A stretch of 64,000 bases of DNA from Blautia wexlerae DSM 19850. GTDB lineage: Bacteria; Bacillota; Clostridia; Lachnospirales; Lachnospiraceae. The translations under genes were made by a program, and so were the position numbers. The stretch is from the NCBI RefSeq assembly GCF_025148125.1, contig NZ_CP102267.1, positions 447,001-511,000 of the forward strand. The letters are read 5' to 3'. Below, piece by piece: positions 30,326 through 40,041 of this stretch. Numbering within the stretch: the first letter of the stretch is position 1; every line of letters begins with the position of its first letter. A model generated the notes under the pieces. It searched no databases. It was given only the letters and a program-made list of their open reading frames with translations, and had not been told where the DNA came from.

Positions 30326-31936
30326 ATGGTAGAATTTCCAAAGTATGTAAAAATCAATGATTTGGATTTGGTAATGGCTATTCGTGAGGGAATGAATCCA
30401 ATGCTGGAGTGGTATGATAAAAAACATAACAATCTTCCCTATTTTTGGAATTATATTTCTGGTCCCAAATATGGAAATAGTCATCATAAAAGTTATAGCT
30501 GTGTTCATTCCATGGGGCGATGGCTTGATGCTTTAGTTAATGCAGAAGCGATCACAGGAGAAGTCGTACCACAGGAAATATATGATCAATTGGCATTTTG
30601 GGCATATGAAATTTTTAATAATGATACTGGAATGATGGCTAATTTAAATGTAAATACATTTGAGTGGGAAAAGGTATGTGATCTGCATAATCTTAGGGAG
30701 GCAATGTATGCCTTTGTAGCATTGTTAAAGAAAAATCCAAATGATCAGAAGGCTAAAAAAGGCGCAGAACATTTGATCGATATGGTCGATCGATATACAG
30801 ATTTTGAAACGGGAAATTGGAAGACAGACCTGTATGAACGTGAATGCGGAGGAAAAGTTGAATGTGGGGCTAGCAGTGAACGGGAAGTATATAGGTTTTC
30901 TTCTACGCTTGGAAGGTATATTGGGGGATTAGTCAGACTGTATATGGTATATCCGTATGATAAGGCGTTGGACCAGGCTATCAGGCTTACGGATACAGCA
31001 TTAAAAAATGTTTTGCTTGATGATGGAGAATTTGACAGAGAAAGATTTGCAGAGCATCTTCATTCAACAAGTTCTATGATTTCAGGAATTGCTATGTTAG
31101 GCAGTTTGATTCAGAATCAAGAAATTTTATGCCGGGTAAAAAAATTTATGGAAAATGGATACTACCAGGTTGCTACCGATTTTGGATGGTGTTTAGAAAA
31201 TGACAAAAGGGTAGATAATTGGGTGGGGGAAATTAATAACACAGGTGATTACCTGGAAGCATGTTTGTGCTTGGGCAAAGCAGGTTATGAAGAGTATTAC
31301 GATAGAGCTGATAAGATGATAAGATGCCATCTTCTGCCATCGCAACTTTTGGATGTCAGTTTTATTTCAGATGAAGAATCTGAAGATGATTCCATTTCCA
31401 AAATGGCAACTAGGATGAAAGGAGCGTTTGGCTTCCCATGTCCATACGGTCATGAATATGAGCCTGGAAGCGAGATATCCTTCAATTGGGATATCGTTGG
31501 TGGAGGGGTTAGCAGCCTCTGTTGGGCATATAATCATATTGTGACAAATGTGAATGGAATTATCAGCGTTAATTTGCAGTTTGATTATGAAGATGAGAAA
31601 ATTTGCTATAGAACGCCATATTCATGTGGAGAAATGAAAATTTTACTCAAAGAAGATCGAGTAGTCAGATGCCTGATGCCAAAAGATGTAGATTGGAATG
31701 CATTAATAAAGGAACTAAACCGACAGTCAATATTATTTTATATAGAAGGACAATGGTTATATCTATATGGAATTTATCAAAAGGGTATGTTGAGGTTGCC
31801 GGTTAAGTATTTGAAGCAACGTAAAAAATACTCATTTAGAAATAATGAGTTATTGGTAGACTATGTAGGAAATAGGATAGTTGGAATGAGTTCTGAAGGA
31901 AAAAGATTATGCTTTTTTAAGGAGGTAAATAAATGA
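30326..31936 (+). CDS. Six-hairpin glycosidase-like protein, probable glycoside hydrolase
   Basis: 536 residues with no signal peptide, so cytosolic. The first 400 residues are rich in helical pairs with aromatic and His/Glu residues (SCVHSMGRWLDAL, HNLREAMYAF, HLHSTSSMISGIAML, GEINNTGDYLEACLCLGKAGYEEYYDRAD), the look of an (alpha/alpha)6 barrel as in GH127, GH88 or GH105 enzymes. The C-terminal 120 residues look like a beta-sandwich. I cannot assign the family with certainty; GH127-like is my first guess. It starts 6 bases after the permease gene and overlaps the next by 4. Gene order implies it cleaves the imported glycoside. Confidence 0.65.
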   Translation: MVEFPKYVKINDLDLVMAIREGMNPMLEWYDKKHNNLPYFWNYISGPKYGNSHHKSYSCVHSMGRWLDALVNAEAITGEVVPQEIYDQLAFWAYEIFNNDTGMMANLNVNTFEWEKVCDLHNLREAMYAFVALLKKNPNDQKAKKGAEHLIDMVDRYTDFETGNWKTDLYERECGGKVECGASSEREVYRFSSTLGRYIGGLVRLYMVYPYDKALDQAIRLTDTALKNVLLDDGEFDRERFAEHLHSTSSMISGIAMLGSLIQNQEILCRVKKFMENGYYQVATDFGWCLENDKRVDNWVGEINNTGDYLEACLCLGKAGYEEYYDRADKMIRCHLLPSQLLDVSFISDEESEDDSISKMATRMKGAFGFPCPYGHEYEPGSEISFNWDIVGGGVSSLCWAYNHIVTNVNGIISVNLQFDYEDEKICYRTPYSCGEMKILLKEDRVVRCLMPKDVDWNALIKELNRQSILFYIEGQWLYLYGIYQKGMLRLPVKYLKQRKKYSFRNNELLVDYVGNRIVGMSSEGKRLCFFKEVNK

Positions 31937-33300
31937 TTGAGAATACATTGTGGATGACATACTTTGAATATCTTCCTATCGAATTGAAGCAGGCAGAGGA
32001 AGAAGGAAAAAATGTTGAATTATATAGAAAAGAGATAGAAGAAATTATTCAGACATCAGGTGATATGTCATTTGAAGAAAAAGAAAGAAAAGCCTGGGAA
32101 ATACTGGATAGAATTGAAAAAGAACCAATTAAAAGAGAGTTCCCATATCAGGAACCAAATGAAATAGAAAAAATAGAGGAATTGAGAAATACGGAACTTA
32201 GAAGGAACTTTACTGTAGATCAAGCGACAATAGAAGACAGAGTTTGGGGTGCATGGCTTGGACGTTGTATTGGATGTTTGCTGGGCCAACCTATTGAAGG
32301 TTGGAAAAGAAAAAGAATTGAAGGGTTCCTTAAAGATACCGATAATTATCCAGTTGAGAGGTTTTTGTCATCTGATGTTTCAGAAGAAATAATTCATAAA
32401 TATAATGTAAGTAATAATGGAGAAAATGCATTTTGTGATACTGTCACTCACTGGATTAATAACATTGTAGATATGCCAGAGGATGATGATACAAATTATA
32501 CAGTCATAGGCTTGAAAACTCTTGAAATTTATGGAAAAGATTTTACGAGTGATCAAATTGCATGGATGTGGCTTACAAGTCTTGCAATGGGTCATGTTTC
32601 TACTGCTGAAAGAGTAGCGTATAGAAATATTGGCAATCTGGTGCCTACCTCTAAAAGTGGCTGGTGGAAGAATCCATATAGGGAATGGATAGGTGCACAG
32701 ATCAGGGCAGATATCTTTGGTTATGTGTGCCCAGGGGATCCGAAGAAGGCAGCTGATATGGCATGGAGAGATGCAAGAATCTCTCATGCAAAAAATGGAA
32801 TATATGGAGAAATGTTTGTAGCAGCTTTGCTTGCGGCAGCATATGCTGAAAGCAACGTTGTCAAATTAATTGAAACGGGTTTAGGCGAAATCCCTGCAAC
32901 ATCGAGACTTTATGAAGTAGTATTGGGAATAGTATCAGATTATTGTAATGGAGTATCAAAAGAGAAAGCTATTAATAAACTACATAGTAAATACAATGAA
33001 GATGATAGCCATGATTGGTGTCTCACTATTACCAATGCAGCTGTAGTTGCTATTTCGATTCTATACGGGGAAACTGATTTTACCAATGCGCTTGGTATAG
33101 CAATGGAATGTGGCTATGATACTGATTGTAATGGGGCTACGGTTGGTTCGATTATGGGAATAATGATTGGAGCAAAGAACATTCCAGAATCTTGGAAGAA
33201 TAATGTGACTGGTATACTTAGAACAGGAGTTTCAGGATTTTATCAGGTGAGCATTGAAGAACTTACGAGACGAACATGTGCAATCATAGATAAAAAGTAA
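31933..33300 (+). CDS. ADP-ribosylglycohydrolase-family protein
   Basis: 455 residues. After an N-terminal extension of about 95 charged residues the ARH/DraG domain begins (VWGAWLGRCIGCLLGQPIEG). The two metal-binding clusters are D184-D186/T187 (EDDDTNYT) and D396/D398 (GYDTDCNGATVGSIMG), as in enzymes that use two Mg ions to cleave ribosyl bonds. Helices AMGHVSTAERVAYRN and AWRDARISHAKNGIYGEMFVAALLAAAYAE fit the family. In a sugar-uptake operon it more likely cleaves a small N- or O-ribosyl-type glycoside than reverses protein ADP-ribosylation. The start overlaps the preceding stop (ATGA). Confidence 0.88.
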   Translation: MIENTLWMTYFEYLPIELKQAEEEGKNVELYRKEIEEIIQTSGDMSFEEKERKAWEILDRIEKEPIKREFPYQEPNEIEKIEELRNTELRRNFTVDQATIEDRVWGAWLGRCIGCLLGQPIEGWKRKRIEGFLKDTDNYPVERFLSSDVSEEIIHKYNVSNNGENAFCDTVTHWINNIVDMPEDDDTNYTVIGLKTLEIYGKDFTSDQIAWMWLTSLAMGHVSTAERVAYRNIGNLVPTSKSGWWKNPYREWIGAQIRADIFGYVCPGDPKKAADMAWRDARISHAKNGIYGEMFVAALLAAAYAESNVVKLIETGLGEIPATSRLYEVVLGIVSDYCNGVSKEKAINKLHSKYNEDDSHDWCLTITNAAVVAISILYGETDFTNALGIAMECGYDTDCNGATVGSIMGIMIGAKNIPESWKNNVTGILRTGVSGFYQVSIEELTRRTCAIIDKK

Positions 33301-33337
33301 AAGAACTGATAGAGGGTTTAATACTGAGGTGTAGAAT

Positions 33338-34213
33338 ATGAAATATGGTATTTATTACGCTTATTGGGAAAAGGAATGGAATGGAGATTACAAATATTAT
33401 ATAGATAAAATTTCAAAATTAGGTTTTGATATTCTGGAAATTTCTTGCGGCGCTTTTTCTGACTATTACACGAAAGATCAGGAGTTAATTGATATTGGAA
33501 AATATGCGAAAGAAAAAGGCGTAACATTGACAGCAGGGTATGGACCTCATTTTAATGAAAGCCTGTCATCTTCAGAACCCAATACGCAGAAACAAGCAAT
33601 CAGTTTTTGGAAAGAGACGCTCCGGAAATTGAAGTTAATGGATATTCATATTGTTGGAGGCGCACTCTATGGTTATTGGCCTGTAGATTATTCCAAACCT
33701 TTTGATAAGAAAAGGGATTTAGAGAATTCCATTAAAAACATGAAAATTATTAGTCAGTATGCTGAAGAATATGACATAATGATGGGGATGGAAGTTCTTA
33801 ACCGTTTTGAAGGCTATATGTTGAATACATGCGATGAAGCGTTGGCATACGTTGAAGAGGTTGGCTCTTCTAATGTTGGTGTTATGTTAGATACTTTTCA
33901 TATGAATATAGAGGAAGATAATATAGCAGCAGCCATTCGTAAAGCAGGAGATAGGCTTTATCACTTCCATATAGGAGAAGGAAATCGTAAAGTACCAGGA
34001 AAAGGTATGCTTCCTTGGAATGAGATAGGACAGGCATTGCGAGATATAAACTACCAACATGCAGCAGTTATGGAGCCATTTGTAATGCAGGGAGGAACAG
34101 TAGGGCATGACATTAAAATATGGAGAGATATCATTGGAAACTGTTCTGAAGTTACATTAGATATGGACGCTCAAAGTGCGTTGCACTTTGTAAAACATGT
34201 ATTTGAAGTCTAA
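33338..34213 (+). CDS. D-allulose (D-psicose)/D-tagatose 3-epimerase homologue
   Basis: 291 residues, TIM barrel of the sugar isomerase/AP-endonuclease-2 superfamily. It is recognisably close to clostridial D-psicose 3-epimerases from start (MKYGIYYAYWEKEW) to end. The metal ligands fall at E152 (MEVLNRFE), D185 (MLDTFHMN), H211 (YHFHIGEGN) and E246 (VMEPFVM), each shifted by two from the positions I recall for the Clostridium cellulolyticum enzyme. It interconverts ketohexoses at C3, for example allulose and fructose. As last gene of the operon it probably feeds an unusual ketose into central metabolism. Confidence 0.9.
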   Translation: MKYGIYYAYWEKEWNGDYKYYIDKISKLGFDILEISCGAFSDYYTKDQELIDIGKYAKEKGVTLTAGYGPHFNESLSSSEPNTQKQAISFWKETLRKLKLMDIHIVGGALYGYWPVDYSKPFDKKRDLENSIKNMKIISQYAEEYDIMMGMEVLNRFEGYMLNTCDEALAYVEEVGSSNVGVMLDTFHMNIEEDNIAAAIRKAGDRLYHFHIGEGNRKVPGKGMLPWNEIGQALRDINYQHAAVMEPFVMQGGTVGHDIKIWRDIIGNCSEVTLDMDAQSALHFVKHVFEV

Positions 34214-34278
34214 TCGCGAAAAGTTTGATTGATTGCGAATGTCCGCTTTATAAAAATCTGATCATAGCATAGGGCAAA

Positions 34279-34328
34279 AGAAAAAAAGTACAGAACAAAT
34301 GTTTGAGTTTGCTCTGTACTTTTTTTTG
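34279..34328 (+). terminator. Rho-independent terminator of the sugar operon
   Basis: AAAAAAAGTACAGAACAAA pairs with TTTGCTCTGTACTTTTTTTT, with one mismatch and a short loop. The A-run before it makes it usable from both strands. Confidence 0.85.
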
Positions 34329-34361
34329 CCTGAATGGTATACTAGTACATACTTAAATGAA

Positions 34362-36080
34362 ACTTAAATGAAAAACTAAATTCCGGTTTTGGGCCAAATG
34401 CAAGAGTAAATTCCATATAGGTCGAAGTTACTTTTGCACACATATTTGCCATATTGTCTTTGATAATCATTACTCCGTATAATGTACTTGCAGCTGATTG
34501 CCTGCCTGTGCAGATTGGAGATAATTATGAAAAATAAAGGCAATCAGAAACATTTAACATTTGAATAGCGTGTTGATATCGAGAAAGGTCTTACTGAGAA
34601 TAAAAGCTTCACTGAAATTGGACGAATTATTGGTAAAAATCCATCTACCATATCAAAGGAAGTACGTCTCCACGCACATACAAAAGAACGTCCGGATTCA
34701 GGTTACACTCACCCGCCATGTATTCATCGCAAGAACTGTAAGGTGACATGCTTGTGTGATAAGATGTGTGGCATTCATTGTAAGCTTTGCAGAAAACCAT
34801 CCTTTCGCTGCACTGATATATGTCCCGCATATGAGACAGCTGAATGTGAGAAACTGAATAAACCTCCCTACGTATGTAATGGTTGTGGTAAAAAGACACA
34901 TTGTCTTATGCCCAGAAAGTTTTATTCATCCAAATATGCCCATGATGAGTACCGTAGCGTGCTAGTCGATTGCAGAGTCGGCATTAACCAGACTCCGGAA
35001 AGCATTCAATCCATGAATGATTTATTGGTTCCATTGATCAAGGAGAAGCATCAGTCCATCGGTCATACTTATGCTACTCATGCAGAAGAATTGGGTTGCT
35101 CCAGAAGAACACTTTACTCCTACATCAATGATTGTGTATTCGATGTCCGCAATGGTGACTTAAGACGTTCTGTACGTTATAAGAAACGCAAGAAACCTAC
35201 ACAGACCAGTGCAAAAGATCGTTCTTATCGTCAAGGTCATAACTACGAAAATTTCCAGAATTATATGAAAGATCATCCAGATATAAATGTTGTGGAAATG
35301 GACTGCGTGGAAGGAATGAAAGGCGAAAGCTGCGCCCTCTTGACCTTTACATTCCGCAACTGCAATCTTATGCTTATGTTCCTGTTGGAATATCAAGACC
35401 AGGAATGCGTGTTAGAGGTCTTTGTATGGCTTGAAACAGTGTTAGGACAGGATGCATTCAAAAAGCTTTTTCCGGTGATCCTCACGGATGGAGGTTCAGA
35501 ATTCTCAGCTCGTGAAGAGATGGAGAAATTCTGTGACGGAAGTAAAAGCACGACGGTCTTTTACTGTGATCCATACAGCTTTTGGCAAAAAGGTGCCTGC
35601 GAAAAGAACCACGAGTATATCCGCTACATCCGTCCGAAAGGGAGTTCATTCGCTGATTTAAATGACGAGAAAGTCAGACTTATGATGAATCACATAAACA
35701 ACGAAAAAAGAGACAGTCTTAATGGACATAGCCCATATGAACTCTCTCTTTTACTCTTGGACAACAAACTGCACAAAGCATTAGGATTAAAGGCAATCGC
35801 ACCTGATGATGTTATGCTTAGTCCAAAACTTATAAAATAAAATAGTAAAGCACAGGCAGATTTCACTGCACCAGAATTTAGTCTTGCACATAAGGCATGT
35901 GGAATTTAGTCTCGCACACTATTTTCAGATGCCCGGTTAGTATGCATAAAAACATAAATCATGAGTGCTTACAGGTTTATTATAAGACAAAAAAATAGAA
36001 TTGTTAAGGTGCATTACAGAATTTAATCCCGCATAGTTACTGAGATAATCCACAGCTGGAATTTAGTTTTTCATTTAAGT
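34362..36080 (+). mobile_element. IS30-family insertion sequence, copy 3
   Basis: 1719 bp, the same length and inverted repeats as copy 2; I count about six base differences. Immediately left of it (34351-34361) lies ACTTAAATGAA, a duplicate of its own first 11 bases. No matching target duplication is visible at its two ends. Confidence 0.9.
34527..35840 (+). pseudogene. IS30-family transposase with early nonsense codon
   Basis: Identical in layout to the transposase at 20387-21700, but codon 14 is TAG (34566-34568) where copy 2 has CAG. The rest of the frame is open to the usual stop and retains the DDE residues, with only two amino-acid changes noted (Ser to Pro in the MSRKF segment, Ile to Thr in GHIYATH). 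A restart at the ATG at 34743 would lack the helix-turn-helix. The damage is recent and the copy could still be moved in trans. Confidence 0.9.
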
Positions 36081-36133
36081 GTAGTAGAAAAAACAACAGA
36101 ATCTGAGAAAAGAGTTATCAGGGAGAAATAAAA

Positions 36134-37312
36134 ATGCAGATAATATCCAGTTATGGTGTAGAATTACGAAAACAGAATATCCCGATCCGCCAGACACTGG
36201 AGATCTACCGTTCTGCTGTCAGCTATCTGATTGGGATTTATGTGAAGGTATGGGAAGAATTAGCAGAAATCCCGGATGCAAAGAGGCGTTTTAATGCTGC
36301 AGAACATCTGGTACATACTACGAAGAAAAACCATGCCTGTTTTGATTTTGATATCCGGTTTCCAAAGATGCCTTCCTATCTGCGCAGATCTGCCATCCGG
36401 CATGCACTGGGGACAGTATCCTCTTATAAAACACGGCTGGATCTGTGGGAAAAGACAGACGGAAAGAGCGGGAAACCAGGGCTTGTATATGAAAACCACG
36501 CCATGCCGGTCTTCTACCGTGATGTCATGTACCGTGAGGGAGCGGAAGGGAAAGACGAAGCATACCTGAAACTCTATGACGGTCATGACTGGAAATGGTT
36601 CTGCGTACGTCTGGAGCATACAGATATGGAATATCTGAGAAAATACTGGTCAGGGAAAAAGGCATCAGCCCCGACTCTGGAAAAGAGACACCAGAAGTAC
36701 TTTTTGCGTTTTTCCTATAAAGAGGAAGTAACACTTACCAAAACACCTGTGAAAGAACAGATCATCTGCAGTGTGGACTTAGGGATCAATACCGATGCAG
36801 TCTGTACCATCATGCGGGCAGACGGAACTGTCCTGGGAAGAAAATTTATCGATCATCCCAGTGAAAAAGACCGGATGTACCGCACACTGGGACGGATCCG
36901 CAGATCCCAGAGGGAATATGGCTCTGCGCAGACACAGGGAATATGGGCATATACGAAACGTCTGAACACAGAACTGGGTAAAAAGATTGCAGGTGCGATT
37001 GTAAGATATGCGGAAGAAAACCATGCAGATGTTATCGTGTTCGAGTATCTGGAGATGCAGGGGAAGATATCGGGAAAGAAAAAACAGAAACTGCACCTGT
37101 GGAGAAAAAGAGATATCCAGAAGTGTTGTGAACATCAGGCACACAGGAAAGGGATGCGGGTATCCAGGATCTGCGCATGGAATACCAGCAGATTGGCTTA
37201 TGATGGTTCCGGGGCGGTAACACGTGACTGGGAAAATCACAGTCTCTGTACTTTCCAGACAGGAAAACGATATAATTGTGACCTGTCAGCATCCTATAAT
37301 ATAGGGGCGAGA
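36134..37312 (+). pseudogene. tnpB: TnpB-type RuvC nuclease, 5' part, interrupted by IS21
   Basis: The first 393 residues of an IS200/IS605-type TnpB. RuvC residues are D215 (CSVDLGINTD), E304 (VFEYLEM) and D383 (NCDLSASYN). The frame then enters the IS21 element and stops at 37393 after 26 foreign residues. The second exon-like part lies at 39892-40041; joining both across one copy of the 8-bp duplication restores a 442-residue protein. The zinc-ribbon region is degenerate: the usual first CxxC pair is missing between E304 and D383. TnpB enzymes are RNA-guided DNA nucleases encoded with a guide RNA at the 3' end of the gene. The IS30 copy 3 ends 53 bases upstream, so the left end of the element may be lost. 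Confidence 0.88.
37305..37312. repeat. Left target duplication of the IS21 element
   Basis: GGGCGAGA here is repeated at 39884-39891 on the other side of the element; an 8-bp duplication is within the IS21 family range. Confidence 0.85.
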
Positions 37313-37399
37313 TGCAAATTACGCTCAAACGGAATGCCAGTTCCGCTACTGCGGAACGGCTATTCCATTTTTAACGGTACGAAGTACCGCTAGATGATA

Positions 37400-38164
37400 T
37401 CATTCTGTTTCACGCATATTTATACCGTTCATCTCCAGACGATATGTATGATGTTTATCTGTGATTCGTGTAAGGCACGCATCAGCGTAGGTATTGTCAG
37501 CAAACATATCAAACCATGTACTGACTGGAAACTGTGAGATGACTACAGTTGATTTTCTTCCATCCCTGGTGTCAAGGACCTCAAAAAGATCCCGGCATTT
37601 ATCAAGATCGAGATCCATAAGGCCAAAATCATCGATCACAAGAAGATCCAGCTTGGTCAGCTTATTCAGGTAATCCAGATTTGTGGATTTGATACGTGCC
37701 TGTTCCATTTCGCTCATAAGAGTGTTCGCTTTTATATACTTTACACTCTTAGACTGCTTCATTGCAGTTACACAAAAAGCATTGATTAGATAAGTTTTTC
37801 CACTGGCGGAAGATCCTGTTACAATGAGATTCTTTCCTTCCTCTATCCAATGGCAGGTACTCAGTCGCTCTATTGTCTGGGTATCAAGCTGACGTTCTGG
37901 ACGGTAAATAGTTTCGTCAAGATCCGCCGCCGGGTATCGCAGATGTGCTTCTTTCATCAGACGATTAAAGCGTTTATCTGCCCGTGCCTGCCACTCTGCA
38001 TCAATCATTGATGCTATGCGTTCCATAAAAGTGTTCAGATCTGCATTGGGATCTTTCAACTGTTCTTCCAGGATATGTGCCATTTCTGGAACACGGAAAC
38101 TCTTCAGACGCATGATCAGAGCCTGTTCCTGAGGTGTTAATGTAATGTCATGGGATGAACTCAT
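37400..38164 (-). CDS. istB: IS21-family AAA+ helper ATPase IstB
   Basis: 254 residues. Walker A GSSASGKTYL and Walker B LLVIDDFGLMD are present, preceded by the N-terminal helical domain typical of IstB/DnaC-like ATPases. IstB remodels target DNA for the transposase. Its start overlaps the istA stop by 4 bases, the normal arrangement for coupled expression. Confidence 0.95.
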   Translation of the reverse strand: MSSSHDITLTPQEQALIMRLKSFRVPEMAHILEEQLKDPNADLNTFMERIASMIDAEWQARADKRFNRLMKEAHLRYPAADLDETIYRPERQLDTQTIERLSTCHWIEEGKNLIVTGSSASGKTYLINAFCVTAMKQSKSVKYIKANTLMSEMEQARIKSTNLDYLNKLTKLDLLVIDDFGLMDLDLDKCRDLFEVLDTRDGRKSTVVISQFPVSTWFDMFADNTYADACLTRITDKHHTYRLEMNGINMRETE

Positions 38165-39732
38165 TTGTATGCCTCCTTTCCACGGATGTTTGTATGGGAA
38201 GGAAGTTTTCCGGTTCCGTTTATAGCACTACTGGAATGATTATTCTGAACCATGCTAAGTACTTTCTTGAAATAAGAATACTTGCAAGCATTGGCTTCTA
38301 CGCATTTCTCAGCAGCCTCCTGAACCAGCCTGTGAGGAACATCTTTACAGGAATGGAGTACACCGGCACAGCTGTTGTATGCCTGTTCCTCATGCTTGGA
38401 ACTGCGGAGTATCCTGTCAATAAGAGTTACCATAGATTCTCCATAAACAGATGCCCATCGTCTGTAATAAGCTCCGTCATGTGCATTCACTTCTTTGTAA
38501 TACAGGTGTTCTGGAGGCATGTGATTGTCATCTGTAATGTAAAGAGGAAAATCACGGTAAGATCTTGGATGGCGGCAGATCAGCCGGTTATACTCATCAC
38601 AGATCCGTATCTCCGTCATTGTAGCCTTAAGAATTGCAGGCTTCCCTTTATAGGTATACAATACAGAATAGTAGTGGGCATCATACTCAAGGTGGTAATT
38701 ATCTGGAACTTTAAGAAAGTATTTATAATCACAAAGTGTATAACTTTCGCCTGGAAGCTGGTTCATACGCGGTTTGTCGTACTTTTCAAATCCATTCATG
38801 CGGGATTTCCGAATGTCAGATTTTTTCTGGAAAGGACGCTGGTTGATGTCCGCTACGATCTTTTTGACCGCAGCATTCAGAGCTTCCAGAGAGATATAAG
38901 TATCTTTCTTTAACTCTTCTACCAGATGCGTCTCCAAGAAACGCACATGATTTTCAACTGTTGGTTTGCCTTTCGGTTTCCTTGGTGGCGGCGGCAGAAC
39001 GATCGTATCATAAAAAGTTTCCAGATCTGAAAAAGCTGACTGCAGCACAAGTTCATCTTTACTATGCCTGGTAACAGCTGTTCTTAGATTGTCCGGGACA
39101 AGATATTTAGGAACTGCCCCATAATAAGACAGTGCATGTACTGTACCGGTAATAAAATGTGGAAGTTTTTCATCCGGAAAGATCTCTGCATAAACAAGGC
39201 TGCTAAAACCAAGTGTAGTTGTAAAAATGTGAACTTTCCGAAGTTCGCCAGTTGTTGTGTCCAATAGCAGTTCCGGCTGGTCGCCTACCCAGTCAATATA
39301 CATCTTTTCACCAGGGATCCGTTCCACAGGCATAGATGTTTTTGAAGTACCATAAGCATCTACCATAAAATCACGATACAGCTTATAAAACTGAGCGAGC
39401 TGGTAACCGTTGGGATGCTCTTTTTTATAATCAATCCATAGAAAACTCAAGTCAGCATGTTTTCCCATTTGGATCATCTGCTCATGTATTTTTTCAAAAT
39501 CAGGCAGTGGAATATCCTTATGTCGAAGGTTTTCTTTTGGATAGATGAGATCAACCACCTTTGAGGCTGGCATTTGCCGAAGATCATCCAATGATAAGCC
39601 TGAATCCTTGTAGCGGTTCATGATCAATGCAATCCCGCTCCGTCCGATCCGGTAACGTTTTTGTACAGAGTCATAACTGACTTTACTGAGCCGAAGTTCT
39701 ATGACTCCAAGAATAGTATTGTAGTCGTGCAT
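38161..39732 (-). CDS. istA: IS21-family transposase IstA
   Basis: 523 residues. N-terminal helix-turn-helix region, then an rve-type DDE integrase core beginning at MYIDWVGDQPELLLD, with the second Asp in KYLVPDNLRTAV and the acidic residue in GKPTVENHVRFLETHLV. A beta-barrel-like C-terminal part follows (HYYSVLYTYKGKPAILKATMTEIRI). GGAGGAACTATT precedes the ATG. Appears intact, so the element may be active. Confidence 0.95.
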   Translation of the reverse strand: MHDYNTILGVIELRLSKVSYDSVQKRYRIGRSGIALIMNRYKDSGLSLDDLRQMPASKVVDLIYPKENLRHKDIPLPDFEKIHEQMIQMGKHADLSFLWIDYKKEHPNGYQLAQFYKLYRDFMVDAYGTSKTSMPVERIPGEKMYIDWVGDQPELLLDTTTGELRKVHIFTTTLGFSSLVYAEIFPDEKLPHFITGTVHALSYYGAVPKYLVPDNLRTAVTRHSKDELVLQSAFSDLETFYDTIVLPPPPRKPKGKPTVENHVRFLETHLVEELKKDTYISLEALNAAVKKIVADINQRPFQKKSDIRKSRMNGFEKYDKPRMNQLPGESYTLCDYKYFLKVPDNYHLEYDAHYYSVLYTYKGKPAILKATMTEIRICDEYNRLICRHPRSYRDFPLYITDDNHMPPEHLYYKEVNAHDGAYYRRWASVYGESMVTLIDRILRSSKHEEQAYNSCAGVLHSCKDVPHRLVQEAAEKCVEANACKYSYFKKVLSMVQNNHSSSAINGTGKLPSHTNIRGKEAYK

Positions 39733-39883
39733 AATAGTTCCTCCTTTGCACTGTGATGAATAATAGTTACATCACAATAATAAAGGAAAAACGTACCGTT
39801 TTGAGCAGAAAACGCGTACCGCTAAATCAGAATGAATGTACCGCTGATTTCAGAATAGGCGTACCGTTCGAGCAGAATTTGCA

Positions 39884-39891
39884 GGGCGAGA
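39884..39891. repeat. Right target duplication of the IS21 element
   Basis: GGGCGAGA, the second copy of the duplication found at 37305-37312. Confidence 0.85.
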
Positions 39892-40041
39892 TATTTTATA
39901 AGAGAACTTTTAAAACCCCTTCCGGTAACGGAAAGGTCTTTACTGGAGGCAAAAGTCCCTCCTGTAAAGCGTAGAACCTCATGTGTTTATGCAGATCTGA
40001 GGAAACTCCATTCAGAAATGGAACTCTTAAAAGCAGCATAG
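39892..40041 (+). pseudogene. tnpB: TnpB 3' part, displaced by IS21
   Basis: Read in the tnpB frame directly after the duplication, this encodes 49 residues starting YFIRELLKPLP and ending in Ala-Ala before TAG. The N-I-G-A-R/Y-F-I-R-E-L-L junction is the expected TnpB C-terminal continuation. It has no start signal of its own. Confidence 0.85.

Larger units (their letters stand above)
37313..39883 (-). mobile_element. IS21-family insertion sequence
   Basis: 2571 bp with terminal repeats TGCAAATTACGCTCAAACGG at the left and the complement of TGCAAATTCTGCTCGAACGG at the right. Several GTACCG boxes near the ends (right side about 39795, 39816, 39839 and 39861; left side near 37372-37392) are probable transposase-binding repeats. 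It encodes istA and istB on the minus strand and is inserted inside tnpB. Confidence 0.95.

Noticed and set aside
20222..36080. Definite composite transposon
   Set aside because: No matching target duplication at the outer ends, so only a bracketed segment is claimed.
38155..38913. Plus-strand open frame of 252 codons across istA
   Set aside because: Shadow of istA; composition and lack of ribosome site argue against a gene.
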